In this document: positions 1 through 8,759 of the stretch, in pieces
Layout: every line of letters starts with the position of its first letter
How positions within the stretch are numbered: the first letter of the stretch is position 1
Source of the DNA: Peptococcaceae bacterium UBA5356
GTDB lineage: Bacteria; Bacillota; Peptococcia; DRI-13; DTU073
DNA: 22,501 bases
Assembly (NCBI GenBank): GCA_002407935.1
Contig: DHPU01000062.1
Location: 1 to 22,501 of the forward strand
Direction: 5' to 3'
Translations under genes and position numbers: made by a program
The notes under the pieces: generated by a model
Told to the model about the DNA's origin: nothing
The model's input: only the letters and a program-made list of their open reading frames with translations
Databases searched by the model: none

Positions 1-19
1 TAAATGATAGTGGTTCTGC

Positions 20-39
20 TATAATATTCATTGTATAAT
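20..39 (+). promoter_or_regulatory. Possible sigma-A -10 elements upstream of the Asp23 gene
   Basis: Two perfect TATAAT hexamers occur at 20-25 and 34-39. The first would place the transcription start near 32, upstream of the GGAGGGG ribosome binding site at 41-47, but its -35 would lie outside the window. The second lies too close to the ribosome binding site to be useful. This is a weak call because no -35 element can be seen. Confidence 0.3.
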
Positions 40-54
40 AGGAGGGGAGCATAT

Positions 55-456
55 ATGGAGAAAGAAATGCCGGAAAATACTATTCTTACAGAAGAAGGTA
101 CTGTGAAAATATCTGATGAGGTCGTTTCTATTATTGCTGGTCTTGCAGCTTCGGAAGTTAAAGGGGTTGCCGGAATGAGTGGGGGCATCGTCGGCGGAAT
201 TGCCGAATTTGTGGGAAAGAAAAGCCCGTCAAAAGGGATCAAGGTAGAAGTGGGAGAAAAGGAAGCAGCCATCGATGTATATGTAATTGTGGAGTTTGGG
301 ATAAGAATACCCGAGGTTGCCCATGAAATTCAACGTAATATTAAAAAGGCTGTAGAAAGTATGACAGGGCTATCCGTGATTGAAATTAATGTTCATGTAC
401 AAGGTGTGGCCTTCCCCAATGAGGTCAAAGACGGGGAACCTTTTAAGAATAAGTAG
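55..456 (+). CDS. Asp23/Gls24 family envelope stress response protein
   Basis: The 133-residue product belongs to the Asp23/Gls24 family, small proteins held at the membrane by AmaP and linked to cell-envelope stress. The segment from about residue 17 to 52 (VKISDEVVSIIAGLAASEVKG, then a Gly-rich stretch) and the later IPEVAHEIQRNIKKAVE and INVHVQGV segments are the family's hallmarks. I chose the ATG at 55 because GGAGGGG (41-47) lies 7 bases upstream. An in-frame TTG at 31 falls inside promoter-like sequence and has no ribosome binding site. No membrane segment is present, which fits a cytoplasmic protein recruited by the AmaP-like product of the next gene, 23 bases downstream. Family assignment is firm; the exact cellular role in this organism is inferred. 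Confidence 0.93.
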   Translation: MEKEMPENTILTEEGTVKISDEVVSIIAGLAASEVKGVAGMSGGIVGGIAEFVGKKSPSKGIKVEVGEKEAAIDVYVIVEFGIRIPEVAHEIQRNIKKAVESMTGLSVIEINVHVQGVAFPNEVKDGEPFKNK

Positions 457-479
457 AAGAGATCGATAGGGGGATTAAA

Positions 480-1031
480 ATGTCTAATTCTGGGAATAGG
501 TTAATTGTGGGAATTTTATCATTAGGGTATGTTTTTATTTCCGCTTTTGTTATCTTTATTGCCTTGAGTTGGCCAGAATCGATGGATCTCCTTGAGCCTT
601 ATTTGCTGGATTTGAATATAAGATGGATTATTGGGATAACTGCTGCTTTGATTTTTTTGATGATGTTTCTGCTTTTTTATCATAGTTTTAGAGCTAAGCC
701 AATCAAATTTACCGTTATTCACGATCATGATTTGGGACAGGTTAATATCACGATGTCTGCACTTGAACAGCTTATTCTCAAGAGTTCCAACAATGTTTTA
801 GGAGTTCAAGAAGTAAAGCCGATCCTCAAACTAACAGCAGAGGGAATATTCTTATTACTAAAAGTCCAGGTAGTACCAGATGTAAATATTCCGCAGGTTA
901 CTACAGAGTTACAGCAAACTATTAAGGATTATCTTTTGCAAACAGCAGGGACAAGCGTACAGAACATTAAAGTTCAGGTTACGAAAATAAGCATGGATGC
1001 AAAAACAACGAAAACAAGTCGAGTAGAATAG
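480..1031 (+). CDS. amaP: Alkaline shock response membrane anchor protein AmaP
   Basis: This 183-residue protein has two N-terminal membrane segments (about residues 8-30 and 48-68), followed by a soluble Asp23-like domain (about 80-175). That is the architecture of AmaP, which tethers Asp23 to the membrane in Firmicutes. The soluble part contains the motif ITMSALEQLILKSSNNVLGV, which mirrors the Asp23 fold. The ATG at 480 is preceded by TAGGGGG about 5 bases upstream. Its position between the Asp23 gene and the DUF2273 gene is the usual amaP neighbourhood. I am confident in the family. The role as anchor for the upstream Asp23 protein is inferred from relatives. Confidence 0.9.
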   Translation: MSNSGNRLIVGILSLGYVFISAFVIFIALSWPESMDLLEPYLLDLNIRWIIGITAALIFLMMFLLFYHSFRAKPIKFTVIHDHDLGQVNITMSALEQLILKSSNNVLGVQEVKPILKLTAEGIFLLLKVQVVPDVNIPQVTTELQQTIKDYLLQTAGTSVQNIKVQVTKISMDAKTTKTSRVE

Positions 1032-1042
1032 GGGGCGTGACG

Positions 1043-1258
1043 ATGCTTGAACGAATTTTAACAGAATTAATAAAACATCGCGGCAAAGTTATGGGCCTTT
1101 TATCTGGCTTGACTTTTGGAATTATGGTTATAAAGGTAGGCTTTTGGCAGACTTTATTTATTACTTTTTGCCTTTATATCGGTTATATTATAGGTAAGCG
1201 GATTGATGATAATGAAAGCTTGAAAGAAGTTATTGAGCGAATTTTAAAAGAAAGATAG
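1043..1258 (+). CDS. DUF2273 small membrane protein
   Basis: This 71-residue protein has two predicted membrane segments (about 16-32 and 36-52) and a charged C-terminus containing KRIDDNESLKEVIERIL. Such proteins (DUF2273) commonly sit beside amaP and Asp23 genes and probably take part in the same membrane complex; their function is not known. I chose the ATG at 1043 because GGGGG at 1031-1035 is 7 bases away. The in-frame GTG at 1037 would be only one base from it. The upstream amaP stop overlaps the start of this G run, so the genes are tightly coupled. Confidence 0.87.
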   Translation: MLERILTELIKHRGKVMGLLSGLTFGIMVIKVGFWQTLFITFCLYIGYIIGKRIDDNESLKEVIERILKER

Positions 1259-1281
1259 TTGATGTTGAAGGAGGGCCCTTT

Positions 1282-1701
1282 TTGGTCAGACGTTTAGCGC
1301 GCGAATTAGCCATGAAAGTACTATTTGCCCGAGACTTGGGTAAAAATGAACCTAGTGAAATAATGCTGAGGCTTTATGAAGAAGAAAATAGTTCTTCTGA
1401 AGTCAAAGAGTTTAGTAGTTACCTGGCGGAAGGGGTTATTAAGAATCAGTCTCTTCTTGATGGAGTAATTGATAGATATGCTATTGAGTGGGATTTGAAC
1501 AGAATAGCAGCAGTAGATAGGAATATTCTGCGTATTGCTCTGTATGAATTAATTTTTTCGGAAAATACGCCTGCGGCTGTTACTATTAATGAAGCTATTG
1601 AGATAGCTAAAACATATGGTGAAAAGGAATCCCCTCGTTTTATTAATGGCATACTGGGTAAAGTACTTAAAGATCTCCCTAATTTACAAAAGGAGAGATA
1701 A
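1282..1701 (+). CDS. nusB: Transcription antitermination protein NusB
   Basis: NusB is an all-helical RNA-binding protein that pairs with NusE (ribosomal protein S10) on boxA RNA during rRNA antitermination. The 139-residue length is typical. Recognisable blocks are ARELAMKVLFA (residues 6-16), IAAVDRNILRIALYEL (about 74-89) and VTINEAIEIAKTYG followed by FINGILGK near the C-terminus. The start is a TTG at 1282, 6 bases after AAGGAGGG (1268-1275); no in-frame ATG fits. It is the last gene of the envelope-stress operon, and a terminator follows directly. Confidence 0.96.
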   Translation: MVRRLARELAMKVLFARDLGKNEPSEIMLRLYEEENSSSEVKEFSSYLAEGVIKNQSLLDGVIDRYAIEWDLNRIAAVDRNILRIALYELIFSENTPAAVTINEAIEIAKTYGEKESPRFINGILGKVLKDLPNLQKER

Positions 1702-1706
1702 ATTAT

Positions 1707-1739
1707 AAAAGGGCTGAGACAATCCACAGCCCTCTTTTA
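1707..1739 (+). terminator. Intrinsic terminator after nusB
   Basis: GGGCTG (1711-1716) pairs with CAGCCC (1727-1732), extended by A1710-T1733, around a 10-base loop. The stem is followed by CTTTTAT and preceded by an A run. It separates the Asp23-nusB operon from folD. Confidence 0.8.
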
Positions 1740-1807
1740 TCGTTTGTGAGGAAATCCGCTTCAAAACATATGAAAGAACAAACTGAACTTGGAGGTATCA
1801 CAGGATA

Positions 1808-2671
1808 ATGCTAGCTCAAATAATTGATGGTAAAGCCGTAGCGAAAATGTTACGCGAGGAGATCAGATTAAGGTTAAAAAAAATGCAGCAAAATGGGTTG
1901 GTTCCCGGTCTAGCGGTAGTTTTGGTAGGAACGGATTCAGCTTCTCAGATTTATGTAAATAACAAGGCAAAGGCTTGTCAGGAGTGTGGGATTAAGTCAC
2001 AGGTGATTAGATTGCCTTCTTCAACGACTGAGGAAGAATTAGTACAGCTAATCGAGCGCTTGAATAAGAGTACGAATATTCATGGGATTCTGGTACAGTT
2101 GCCTTTGCCGCACCAGATTAGAGAAAAAGTCATTATTGAAACGATCGATCCACTTAAAGATGTGGATGGTTTTCATCCGATAAATGTCGGAAAATTGCTG
2201 GCCGGTAATCCTTATTTGATTCCTTGTACTCCATATGGTTGTTTGAAACTGATTGAAAAGATGATGCCTGATATTCGGGGAAAAAAGGCGGTAGTGGTGG
2301 GACGCAGCAATATCGTAGGGAAGCCGATGGCTGCTCTGTTGCTCAAGGAAAATGCCACGGTCACCGTTTGTCATTCCTACACGCAAAATTTAGCGGAAAT
2401 AACTCGCACTGCGGATATCCTTGTTGTGGCAATAGGAAAACCTTGTTTTATTACCGGAGAAATGATTAAACCGGGTGCAATAGTTTTGGATGTGGGAATG
2501 AACCGTCTCCCTAGCGGAAAACTAGCCGGAGATGTAGATTTTCTTACAGCTTCCGAAAGAGCTGGTTGGATTACTCCTGTTCCCGGAGGAGTGGGACCGA
2601 TGACGATTACGATGCTTCTCGAAAACACTTTGGAGGCAGCCTATGAACAAAAAAATTTACTCCGTAAGTGA
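1808..2671 (+). CDS. folD: Bifunctional methylenetetrahydrofolate dehydrogenase/cyclohydrolase FolD
   Basis: FolD interconverts 5,10-methylene-, methenyl- and 10-formyl-tetrahydrofolate in the cytoplasm, using NADP. At 287 residues it is full length. It carries the catalytic YxxxK pair (Y49, K53), the QLPLP motif (97-101), KDVDGFHP (117-124), the nucleotide-binding VVGRSNIVGKP (163-173) and PGGVGPMT (259-266). The ATG at 1808 follows GGAGG (1791-1795) at a rather long spacing of 12 bases. Its 3' end overlaps xseA by 29 bases, which suggests translational coupling. It is the first gene of the long housekeeping operon. Confidence 0.97.
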   Translation: MLAQIIDGKAVAKMLREEIRLRLKKMQQNGLVPGLAVVLVGTDSASQIYVNNKAKACQECGIKSQVIRLPSSTTEEELVQLIERLNKSTNIHGILVQLPLPHQIREKVIIETIDPLKDVDGFHPINVGKLLAGNPYLIPCTPYGCLKLIEKMMPDIRGKKAVVVGRSNIVGKPMAALLLKENATVTVCHSYTQNLAEITRTADILVVAIGKPCFITGEMIKPGAIVLDVGMNRLPSGKLAGDVDFLTASERAGWITPVPGGVGPMTITMLLENTLEAAYEQKNLLRK

Positions 2672-3845
2672 ATTAAGTGCCTTAATCAAAAGAATTTTTG
2701 ATCAACATTCTATTTTATCCGGCCTTTGGGTAAGAGGGGAAATCACTAATTTTAAAAGGCATAGTTCCGGACATCTTTATTTTTCTCTTAAAGATCAGAC
2801 GAGTGTAATTCGAGCCGTAATGTTCAAAGGTCGAGCCAGCAGTTTAAAATTTACGCCCAGAGATGGGTTGGATTGTTTGCTAAGGGGTTATGTTTCACTT
2901 TACCCTAAAGAAACCTCTCTGCAGTTTTATGTAGAAGAGATTGTGCCTGCCGGAATAGGGTTACAAAGTATTGCCCTGGCAGAGTTAAAAGAAAAGCTAC
3001 AGAAAAAAGGTTATTTTGCCCGTGAACGAAAAAAGCCGTTGCCGCTTTTACCAAAAGGCATTGGGGTAGTTAGTTCTGCGGTAGGAGCAGCAATCAGGGA
3101 TATTAGCAGGGTCGTGCGTAGACGATATCCCGGTATGCCGGTAATTCTTTATCCCACGCTTGTGCAGGGTGAAAAAGCAGCCGAAACGGTAGCAGAAGGA
3201 ATTAGTATTTTAAATACCCGGGATGATCTGGATATAATTATTGTGGCCAGAGGCGGCGGTTCTTCCGAAGATTTATCTGTTTTTAATGCGGAACAAGTGG
3301 CTGACGCCGTATTTAATTCTGTTAAACCCGTAGTTTCAGCGATTGGTCACGAAATTGACTTTACAATTACTGATTTAGTAGCGGATGTTCGGGCAGCTAC
3401 CCCTTCGATGGCCGGTGAACTGGTGGTACCCGTTAAAGCAGATCTTTTACAGATGCTTCGTAAGCAGAGAGAAAGGCTTTATAACCTGATAAATGCCCGT
3501 TTAAATAAAGAAAAAATGCGCATAACTTATTTAGCAGAAACGCGTATAATTAAGAGACCGGACCGTTGGTTAGATAAATATAGAGATGAAGTGCATAAAA
3601 AAGAAGAAAGATTAAATCTTCATCTTAAAAATTTGCTTAATGATGCTAAATATAATTTAGCATCATTGACCGGTAAATTAGATTCGCTTAGTCCATTAGC
3701 AACATTAGCCAGAGGATATAGCATTTGTAAGGACGAAAAGGGCAGCATTTTGACAGATACCAAGCAGATTGCCTTACAAGAAAAAATTGATATTCAGCTA
3801 TATTCCGGATGTTTAAAATGTGCTATTTTAGAGAAGGAGGATTAA
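2643..3845 (+). CDS. xseA: Exodeoxyribonuclease VII large subunit
   Basis: XseA is the catalytic subunit of exonuclease VII, which with XseB degrades single-stranded DNA from either end. The 400-residue protein has an N-terminal OB-fold (about 5-105, with LWVRGEITNFK and GHLYFSLKD), the catalytic core with VARGGGSSEDLSVFN (201-215) and the signature IGHEIDFTITDLVADVRAATPS (234-255), then a long charged coiled-coil region (about 265-350). The ATG at 2643 lies inside the end of folD, 6 bases after GGAGG (2632-2636). xseB follows after 4 bases, which supports stoichiometric co-expression. Confidence 0.97.
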   Translation: MNKKIYSVSELSALIKRIFDQHSILSGLWVRGEITNFKRHSSGHLYFSLKDQTSVIRAVMFKGRASSLKFTPRDGLDCLLRGYVSLYPKETSLQFYVEEIVPAGIGLQSIALAELKEKLQKKGYFARERKKPLPLLPKGIGVVSSAVGAAIRDISRVVRRRYPGMPVILYPTLVQGEKAAETVAEGISILNTRDDLDIIIVARGGGSSEDLSVFNAEQVADAVFNSVKPVVSAIGHEIDFTITDLVADVRAATPSMAGELVVPVKADLLQMLRKQRERLYNLINARLNKEKMRITYLAETRIIKRPDRWLDKYRDEVHKKEERLNLHLKNLLNDAKYNLASLTGKLDSLSPLATLARGYSICKDEKGSILTDTKQIALQEKIDIQLYSGCLKCAILEKED

Positions 3846-3849
3846 GAGC

Positions 3850-4083
3850 ATGCCGCAGGGAGATAATTATGAGATTAACATTAAGAGGTTAGAAGAGATT
3901 ATTACCCGCTTAGAGAAAGGCGAGATACCGCTGGAAGAAGGTTTAGCTTGTTTCGAAGAAGGAATTGCTTTGGTTAAAAAATGTCAAGGCTTTTTAGAAC
4001 GGGCCGCACAAAAAGTACAAGTATTGCAAGAAGGAGAACTAGTAGATCTAACCGATTTAAAAGAGGAAAATGGAGCTGAATAA
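3850..4083 (+). CDS. xseB: Exodeoxyribonuclease VII small subunit
   Basis: XseB is the small helical subunit that wraps around the XseA coiled coil. The 77-residue protein has the family pattern: IKRLEEIITRLEKGEIPLEE (11-30) followed by FEEGIALVKKCQGFLE and VQVLQEGE. The ATG at 3850 follows AAGGAGG (3835-3841). It lies directly behind xseA, as in most bacteria. Its last codons overlap the next gene if that gene starts at 4070. Confidence 0.95.
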   Translation: MPQGDNYEINIKRLEEIITRLEKGEIPLEEGLACFEEGIALVKKCQGFLERAAQKVQVLQEGELVDLTDLKEENGAE

Positions 4084-4981
4084 AAAAATGGAATTACAAA
4101 AGTATTTACAAGAAAAAGCGACCTTGGTGGAGCAGTCTTTGCAGGAATTGTTGCCGGCAGAAGGCTTTTATCCACCGATTATTCATCAGGCGATGCGGTA
4201 CAGTATCTTTGCCGGCGGAAAAAGATTAAGGCCGATCCTCTGCCTGGCCGCGGCAGAAGCAGTAGGAAAAGCCTCGGAGCCTTTACTTCCGGTGGCTTGT
4301 GCTTTAGAAATGCTTCATACGTATTCTTTGATTCATGATGATCTGCCGGCCATGGATGATGATGATTATCGTCGCGGTAAATTAACTAATCATAAGGTTT
4401 ATGGTGAGGGAATGGCGGTACTGGCAGGAGATGCTCTTTTGACTTATGCTTTTGAGGTTTTGGCTCGTTATAGTAAACAAAATCGAAATCAAGGCACGGC
4501 CTTACAGGTGTTGGAGGAAATCGCTGTTGCCGTCGGTACAGAAGGAATGATTGGCGGTCAAGTAGTAGATTTAGAGTCCGAAGGGAAGAATATTACGAAG
4601 CAAGAAGAGGCCCTTAGCTATATTCATACCCATAAAACAGGGGCGCTTTTCCGGACCTCTTTAAGAGCCGGGGCTCTTTTAGCTGAGGCTGGAGAAGAAG
4701 AATTGGCCGGATTAACTCTATATGCTGAAAAGTTTGGCTTAGCTTTTCAGATCACGGATGATCTTTTAGATGTAATAGGTAAGCAGGAGATCTTGGGAAA
4801 ACCGATTGGTAGTGATGCCTATAAAAAGAAAATTACCTATCCGGCTATCTATGGCTTGGAAAAATCCCAATGCTTAGCGAAAGAAGCCATTGAAGAGGCA
4901 GTTCAAGCGTTGGAGAAGTTACCGGGAAATACGGAACCTTTGCGGTTATTAGTTCGTTATTTGGAGCAACGTGAATTTTAA
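4070..4981 (+). CDS. ispA: Farnesyl diphosphate synthase (polyprenyl synthetase)
   Basis: This enzyme condenses isopentenyl diphosphate with allylic diphosphates to make C15 farnesyl diphosphate. Visible motifs are AGGKRLRP (48-55), the first aspartate-rich motif DDLPAMD with extra aspartates (90-99) and the second, DDLLD (230-234). The YSLIHDD context and the two-residue insertion in the first motif are those of bacterial farnesyl synthases. The start is uncertain. ATG 4070 has GAGG only 3 bases away and overlaps xseB by 14 bases. ATG 4088 has GGAG (4072-4075) 12 bases away and would begin just after the xseB stop. dxs next door supplies precursors, so the pair forms an isoprenoid unit. Confidence 0.94.
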   Translation: MELNKKMELQKYLQEKATLVEQSLQELLPAEGFYPPIIHQAMRYSIFAGGKRLRPILCLAAAEAVGKASEPLLPVACALEMLHTYSLIHDDLPAMDDDDYRRGKLTNHKVYGEGMAVLAGDALLTYAFEVLARYSKQNRNQGTALQVLEEIAVAVGTEGMIGGQVVDLESEGKNITKQEEALSYIHTHKTGALFRTSLRAGALLAEAGEEELAGLTLYAEKFGLAFQITDDLLDVIGKQEILGKPIGSDAYKKKITYPAIYGLEKSQCLAKEAIEEAVQALEKLPGNTEPLRLLVRYLEQREF

Positions 4982-5034
4982 ATACTTTTAAATCTTTTAA
5001 ATGCTTGAGAGGGTATAGTAGGGTAGGTGTTATT

Positions 5035-6951
5035 GTGGAACTTTTACAACAAATTAATTCTCCTCAAGATATGCAAAAGTTTTCTTTTACTGATTTAAAT
5101 AAATTAGCGGGAGAAATACGTACATTTTTATTACAATCAGTTTCACATACCGGAGGTCATTTAGCGCCTAATTTAGGTGTCGTGGAGTTAACTTTGGCTT
5201 TACATTATGTTTTTGATACAGCCAAAGATAGACTGGTCTGGGATGTAGGGCACCAGTCTTATGTACATAAACTCTTAACGGGAAGAAAAGAATTGTTTTC
5301 CAGCTTAAGACAATATGGTGGTTTAGCCGGTTTCCCCAAGAGAGAGGAAAGCGTTCACGATGCTTTTAATACCGGACACAGCAGTACTTCTATTTCGGCG
5401 GCGTTAGGGTTTGCTCTGGCGCGTGATCGGTTGGGAGAGGACTATCAAGTCATAGCAGTGATCGGTGATGGAGCTATGACCGGGGGAGAAGCTTACGAAG
5501 CGTTAAATCAGGCAGGACACTTAAAAACAAACCTTTTAGTGGTTTTAAATGATAATGAAATGTCCATTGCGGAAAATGTAGGAGCCATGTCGTCTTATTT
5601 AAGCCGCTTACGTTCAGATCCTTTTTATACTAAGAGAAAAAAGGATATTGAATATTTACTGCATAAAGTTCCTGCGATTGGACCATCGGTAGCGAAGGCC
5701 GCTGAAAGGGTAAAGGATAGTTTAAAATATTTATTGGTACCGGGCATGCTTTTTGAAGAATTAGGGTTAACTTATTTAGGCCCTATTGATGGACATGATC
5801 TCCAAAATCTGATTGTAGTTTTAAAGAAGGCCAAAAGCCTAAAAGGGCCCATCCTTTTGCACGTTTTAACGCAAAAAGGCAGAGGATATGAACCAGCGGT
5901 AAAAAATCCGGCTACTTTTCATGGCGTGGGAAGCTTTGATTTACAGACCGGGAATATAAACAAAACTCCTGGTCCGCCGAATTATACCAGTGTTTTTGCT
6001 GATACAATCGTAGACCTAGCCGCACGGGATGAGCGAATAATAGCGATAACTGCCGCTATGCCGGAAGGGACAGGCTTGAATAAATTTGCCGAAAGATTTC
6101 CCCAAAGATTTTTTGATGTGGGGATCGGTGAACAAAATGCTGTTACAATGGCGGCCGCGATGGGCATCAAAGGTTTACGTCCGGTAGTAGCTATTTATTC
6201 GACTTTTTTACAAAGAGCGTATGATCAGATTTTACATGATGTTTGTCTGCAAAAATTACCGGTTATTTTTGCTATTGACAGAGCCGGTTTAGTTGGAGAA
6301 GATGGGCCCACCCATCATGGTGCTTTTGATTTTTCCTACCTTCGTCATATTCCGGGAATGTCAGTTTTAGCTCCTAAGGATGAAGAGGAACTTCGGCAGA
6401 TGTTTTATACCGCACTTGCTTATGAGGGACCTTCCGCCATTCGTTATCCTCGTGGCAAAGCGGTAGGCGTACCTTTTAGCGAGCAATACCGGCAAATTCC
6501 CTGGGGTAAAGGTGAAGTACTGGCAGAGGGAGCGGATTTGCTTCTTTTGGCAGTAGGAAGCATGGTTTATCCTGCTTTACAAACCAAAGATATTCTGAGG
6601 GAGTATGGTATACAAAGCACGGTGGTGAATGCCCGGTTTATTAAACCTTTGGATGAAGAACTTCTTTTAAAGAAAGTTTCTCAACATAAATATATTGTGA
6701 CCATGGAAGAAAACGTAAGTGCCGGAGGATTTGGCAGTGGTGTCTTGGAATTGCTTTGTCATCGAGGAATTGCTCTTAATAATTTTCTGATACTAGCTCT
6801 CCCTGATGAATTTGTTACACATGGTAAAGTGGATCTTCTTCGTGAATTAGTAGGGCTTACCCCTGAAACAATGGCAGAAAAAATCATCAGGCATTTTTCT
6901 TTAAAACGAAAAGTGCTTAAAAAACCGAGAATTGCTATTTTTGGTAAATAA
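5035..6951 (+). CDS. dxs: 1-deoxy-D-xylulose-5-phosphate synthase
   Basis: Dxs uses thiamine diphosphate to join pyruvate and glyceraldehyde 3-phosphate, the first step of the MEP isoprenoid pathway. From the GTG at 5035 the protein is 638 residues. It shows GGHLAPNLGVVELT near 40-53, WDVGHQSYVHKLL, the thiamine-diphosphate motif GDGAMTGGEAYEALN (about 144-158) through LNDNEMSIAEN, and a transketolase C-terminal domain. I chose GTG 5035 because AGGTG (5025-5029) precedes it by 5 bases and the resulting N-terminus (MELLQQINSPQDMQKFS) matches the family. The longer in-frame reading from TTG 5005 has no ribosome binding site and would add ten residues unlike other Dxs proteins. Confidence 0.97.
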   Translation: MELLQQINSPQDMQKFSFTDLNKLAGEIRTFLLQSVSHTGGHLAPNLGVVELTLALHYVFDTAKDRLVWDVGHQSYVHKLLTGRKELFSSLRQYGGLAGFPKREESVHDAFNTGHSSTSISAALGFALARDRLGEDYQVIAVIGDGAMTGGEAYEALNQAGHLKTNLLVVLNDNEMSIAENVGAMSSYLSRLRSDPFYTKRKKDIEYLLHKVPAIGPSVAKAAERVKDSLKYLLVPGMLFEELGLTYLGPIDGHDLQNLIVVLKKAKSLKGPILLHVLTQKGRGYEPAVKNPATFHGVGSFDLQTGNINKTPGPPNYTSVFADTIVDLAARDERIIAITAAMPEGTGLNKFAERFPQRFFDVGIGEQNAVTMAAAMGIKGLRPVVAIYSTFLQRAYDQILHDVCLQKLPVIFAIDRAGLVGEDGPTHHGAFDFSYLRHIPGMSVLAPKDEEELRQMFYTALAYEGPSAIRYPRGKAVGVPFSEQYRQIPWGKGEVLAEGADLLLLAVGSMVYPALQTKDILREYGIQSTVVNARFIKPLDEELLLKKVSQHKYIVTMEENVSAGGFGSGVLELLCHRGIALNNFLILALPDEFVTHGKVDLLRELVGLTPETMAEKIIRHFSLKRKVLKKPRIAIFGK

Positions 6952-7005
6952 GTAGATTCGGTAAATATTTCGGCAAGGATAAGCTGAGGATAGGAAGTAA
7001 CTTTG

Positions 7006-7836
7006 ATGGAGAAAATTCGTCTTGATCAAATACTCGTAAACAAAGGACTGGTCACCAGTAGGGAAAAGGGTAGAGCTTTAATTATGGCTGGACAGGTCTA
7101 TGTTAATGGCGTAAAAACAGAAAAAGCGGGTACCGGCGTAAAGATGCAAGATCAAGTAAAAATACGAGGTAATCCTTTGCCATATGTAAGTCGCGGCGGT
7201 TTAAAGCTTGCCAAAGCAATTGAGGTTTTCAAACTTAATTTACAAAATAAAATTATGCTTGATATCGGTGCTTCAACAGGTGGATTCACTGATTGTGCCT
7301 TACAAAATGGGGCGGCAAAGGTCTATGCGGTGGATGTAGGTTATGGACAATTAGATTGGTCTTTACGGCAAGATACCAGGGTAGTCGTTTTGGAACGAAA
7401 AAACGCCCGCTTTTTAACTTCTGAAGATATTAGAGAAATGGTTGATTTTATTACCATTGATGTTTCCTTTATTTCATTGAAAAAAATTCTTCTGCCGCTA
7501 ATAAGCTTACTGAAAGAAGGCGGTTCCCTAATCGCTCTGCTCAAACCTCAGTTTGAGGCAGGCCGGGAGCTCGTGGGTAAAAAAGGGGTAGTCAAAGACC
7601 CGCTGGTGCATCAACAGGTGATAGAAGAAATTATGACATATAGTCAGACATTAAAGCTTACAGTGAAAGGATTGACTTATTCCCCGATTAGAGGGCCTGA
7701 AGGTAATATAGAATTTTTAATTTGGCTGGAAAAAAGTTATCCTTCTGCAGAAGAGCAAAACGCAGACGTTAGGGACGTGCGGGATCTAGTAAGAAAAGCA
7801 CATCAAGAATTTCAGCAAGGCGAAAAAATAGGTTAA
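7006..7836 (+). CDS. tlyA: TlyA family RNA methyltransferase
   Basis: TlyA-family proteins are S-adenosylmethionine-dependent 2'-O-ribose methyltransferases that modify cytidines in ribosomal RNA; some are also called hemolysin A. The 276-residue protein has an N-terminal S4 RNA-binding domain (about 3-60, RLDQILVNKGL to VYVNG), then an FtsJ-type fold with the SAM-binding LDIGASTGGFTD (85-96). Later motifs include YAVDVGYGQLDW, TIDVSFISLKK and LLKPQFEAG. The start may be ATG 7006, or TTG 7003 one codon earlier; AGGA at 6992-6995 serves either. The nadK-argR-recN neighbourhood downstream is the classical context of this gene. Confidence 0.94.
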   Translation: MEKIRLDQILVNKGLVTSREKGRALIMAGQVYVNGVKTEKAGTGVKMQDQVKIRGNPLPYVSRGGLKLAKAIEVFKLNLQNKIMLDIGASTGGFTDCALQNGAAKVYAVDVGYGQLDWSLRQDTRVVVLERKNARFLTSEDIREMVDFITIDVSFISLKKILLPLISLLKEGGSLIALLKPQFEAGRELVGKKGVVKDPLVHQQVIEEIMTYSQTLKLTVKGLTYSPIRGPEGNIEFLIWLEKSYPSAEEQNADVRDVRDLVRKAHQEFQQGEKIG

Positions 7837-7860
7837 TTTAGTTGATATTGGGGGGCTACT

Positions 7861-8727
7861 ATGTTTGAGGCGATTGGTTTAATTCTTAATCATCGTAAGA
7901 AACAGCCGGTATTAATGGGGAAGCAACTGATTGAAAAGTTTCAGAGTAAAGGGATGAAAGTATTTGCCCCTGAAAAAGAGGGACTTGCTTTAGGAATGGA
8001 TTCTGCTTTTATTACGTCTGAGTTAGGTAAAAAAGTGCAGTGTGTGCTTACCTTGGGAGGAGACGGTACCATTTTGCGGGCTGCCAGGTTTGTAGCTCCT
8101 CATGATGTCCCTATCTTGGGAATTAATATGGGTACTTTGGGCTTTTTAACAGAAGTCGAAGTAAGTGAAATAGAAACAGCCTTAGAAAAACTTTTTAACG
8201 GTAATTTCTGGGTTGAAAATAGAATGATGCTGGAAGCGGAAATTAAACGGAAAGGGCAGATTATTAAAAGCTTCTCCGGTTTAAATGATATCGTGATTAA
8301 TAAAGGTCCGTTGGCTAGGTTGATTACTTTGGAGATATTTGTCGGTAAAGAATTTGTTACTACCTATAAAGCTGATGGGGTAATTGTTGCTTCGCCGACA
8401 GGTTCTACAGCGTATTCTTTGTCTGCAGGAGGTCCTATTGTTTATCCGGAAATTGAGGTAACTATTCTTACCCCCATCTGTCCTCATACCTTGGGAGCAC
8501 GGCCTATTGTTTTACCTTCGTATAAAACGGTACGGGTAATTATCATTAATCAGGCCGAATCAATGCTGACAATTGACGGACAAAATGGTTTTGAACTGGC
8601 CAAAGAGGATGAAATAATCATTGCTAAAGCTCCTTATAGTGTACGGATGATTCGTATTAAGGAAAAAAGGTTTTTTAGTGTTTTGCGCGAAAAAATTAAA
8701 ATTGAAGGTAGTGCCTTTTATGAATAA
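7861..8727 (+). CDS. nadK: NAD kinase
   Basis: NAD kinase phosphorylates NAD to NADP using ATP or polyphosphate. The 288-residue protein contains the GGDGT motif (66-70), NMGTLGFLTE (89-98), LNDIVINKG and the conserved segment from DGVIVASPTG (172-181) through STAYSLSAGGP. The ATG at 7861 follows an unusual GGGGGG tract (7851-7856) that serves as the ribosome binding site. It sits between tlyA and argR with short gaps, inside the same operon. Confidence 0.97.
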   Translation: MFEAIGLILNHRKKQPVLMGKQLIEKFQSKGMKVFAPEKEGLALGMDSAFITSELGKKVQCVLTLGGDGTILRAARFVAPHDVPILGINMGTLGFLTEVEVSEIETALEKLFNGNFWVENRMMLEAEIKRKGQIIKSFSGLNDIVINKGPLARLITLEIFVGKEFVTTYKADGVIVASPTGSTAYSLSAGGPIVYPEIEVTILTPICPHTLGARPIVLPSYKTVRVIIINQAESMLTIDGQNGFELAKEDEIIIAKAPYSVRMIRIKEKRFFSVLREKIKIEGSAFYE

Positions 8728-8759
8728 AAGGTCAGCTAATCCTAAAGGAGGGTTTCCTT

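Noticed and set aside
1741..1807. Promoter for folD (TTGTGA, 17 bases, CATATG)
   Set aside because: The -10 matches only three of six positions. A promoter must exist after the nusB terminator, but I cannot place it.
5005..5034. Longer dxs start at TTG 5005
   Set aside because: No ribosome binding site, and the extra ten residues do not resemble Dxs N-termini. GTG 5035 has AGGTG at good spacing.
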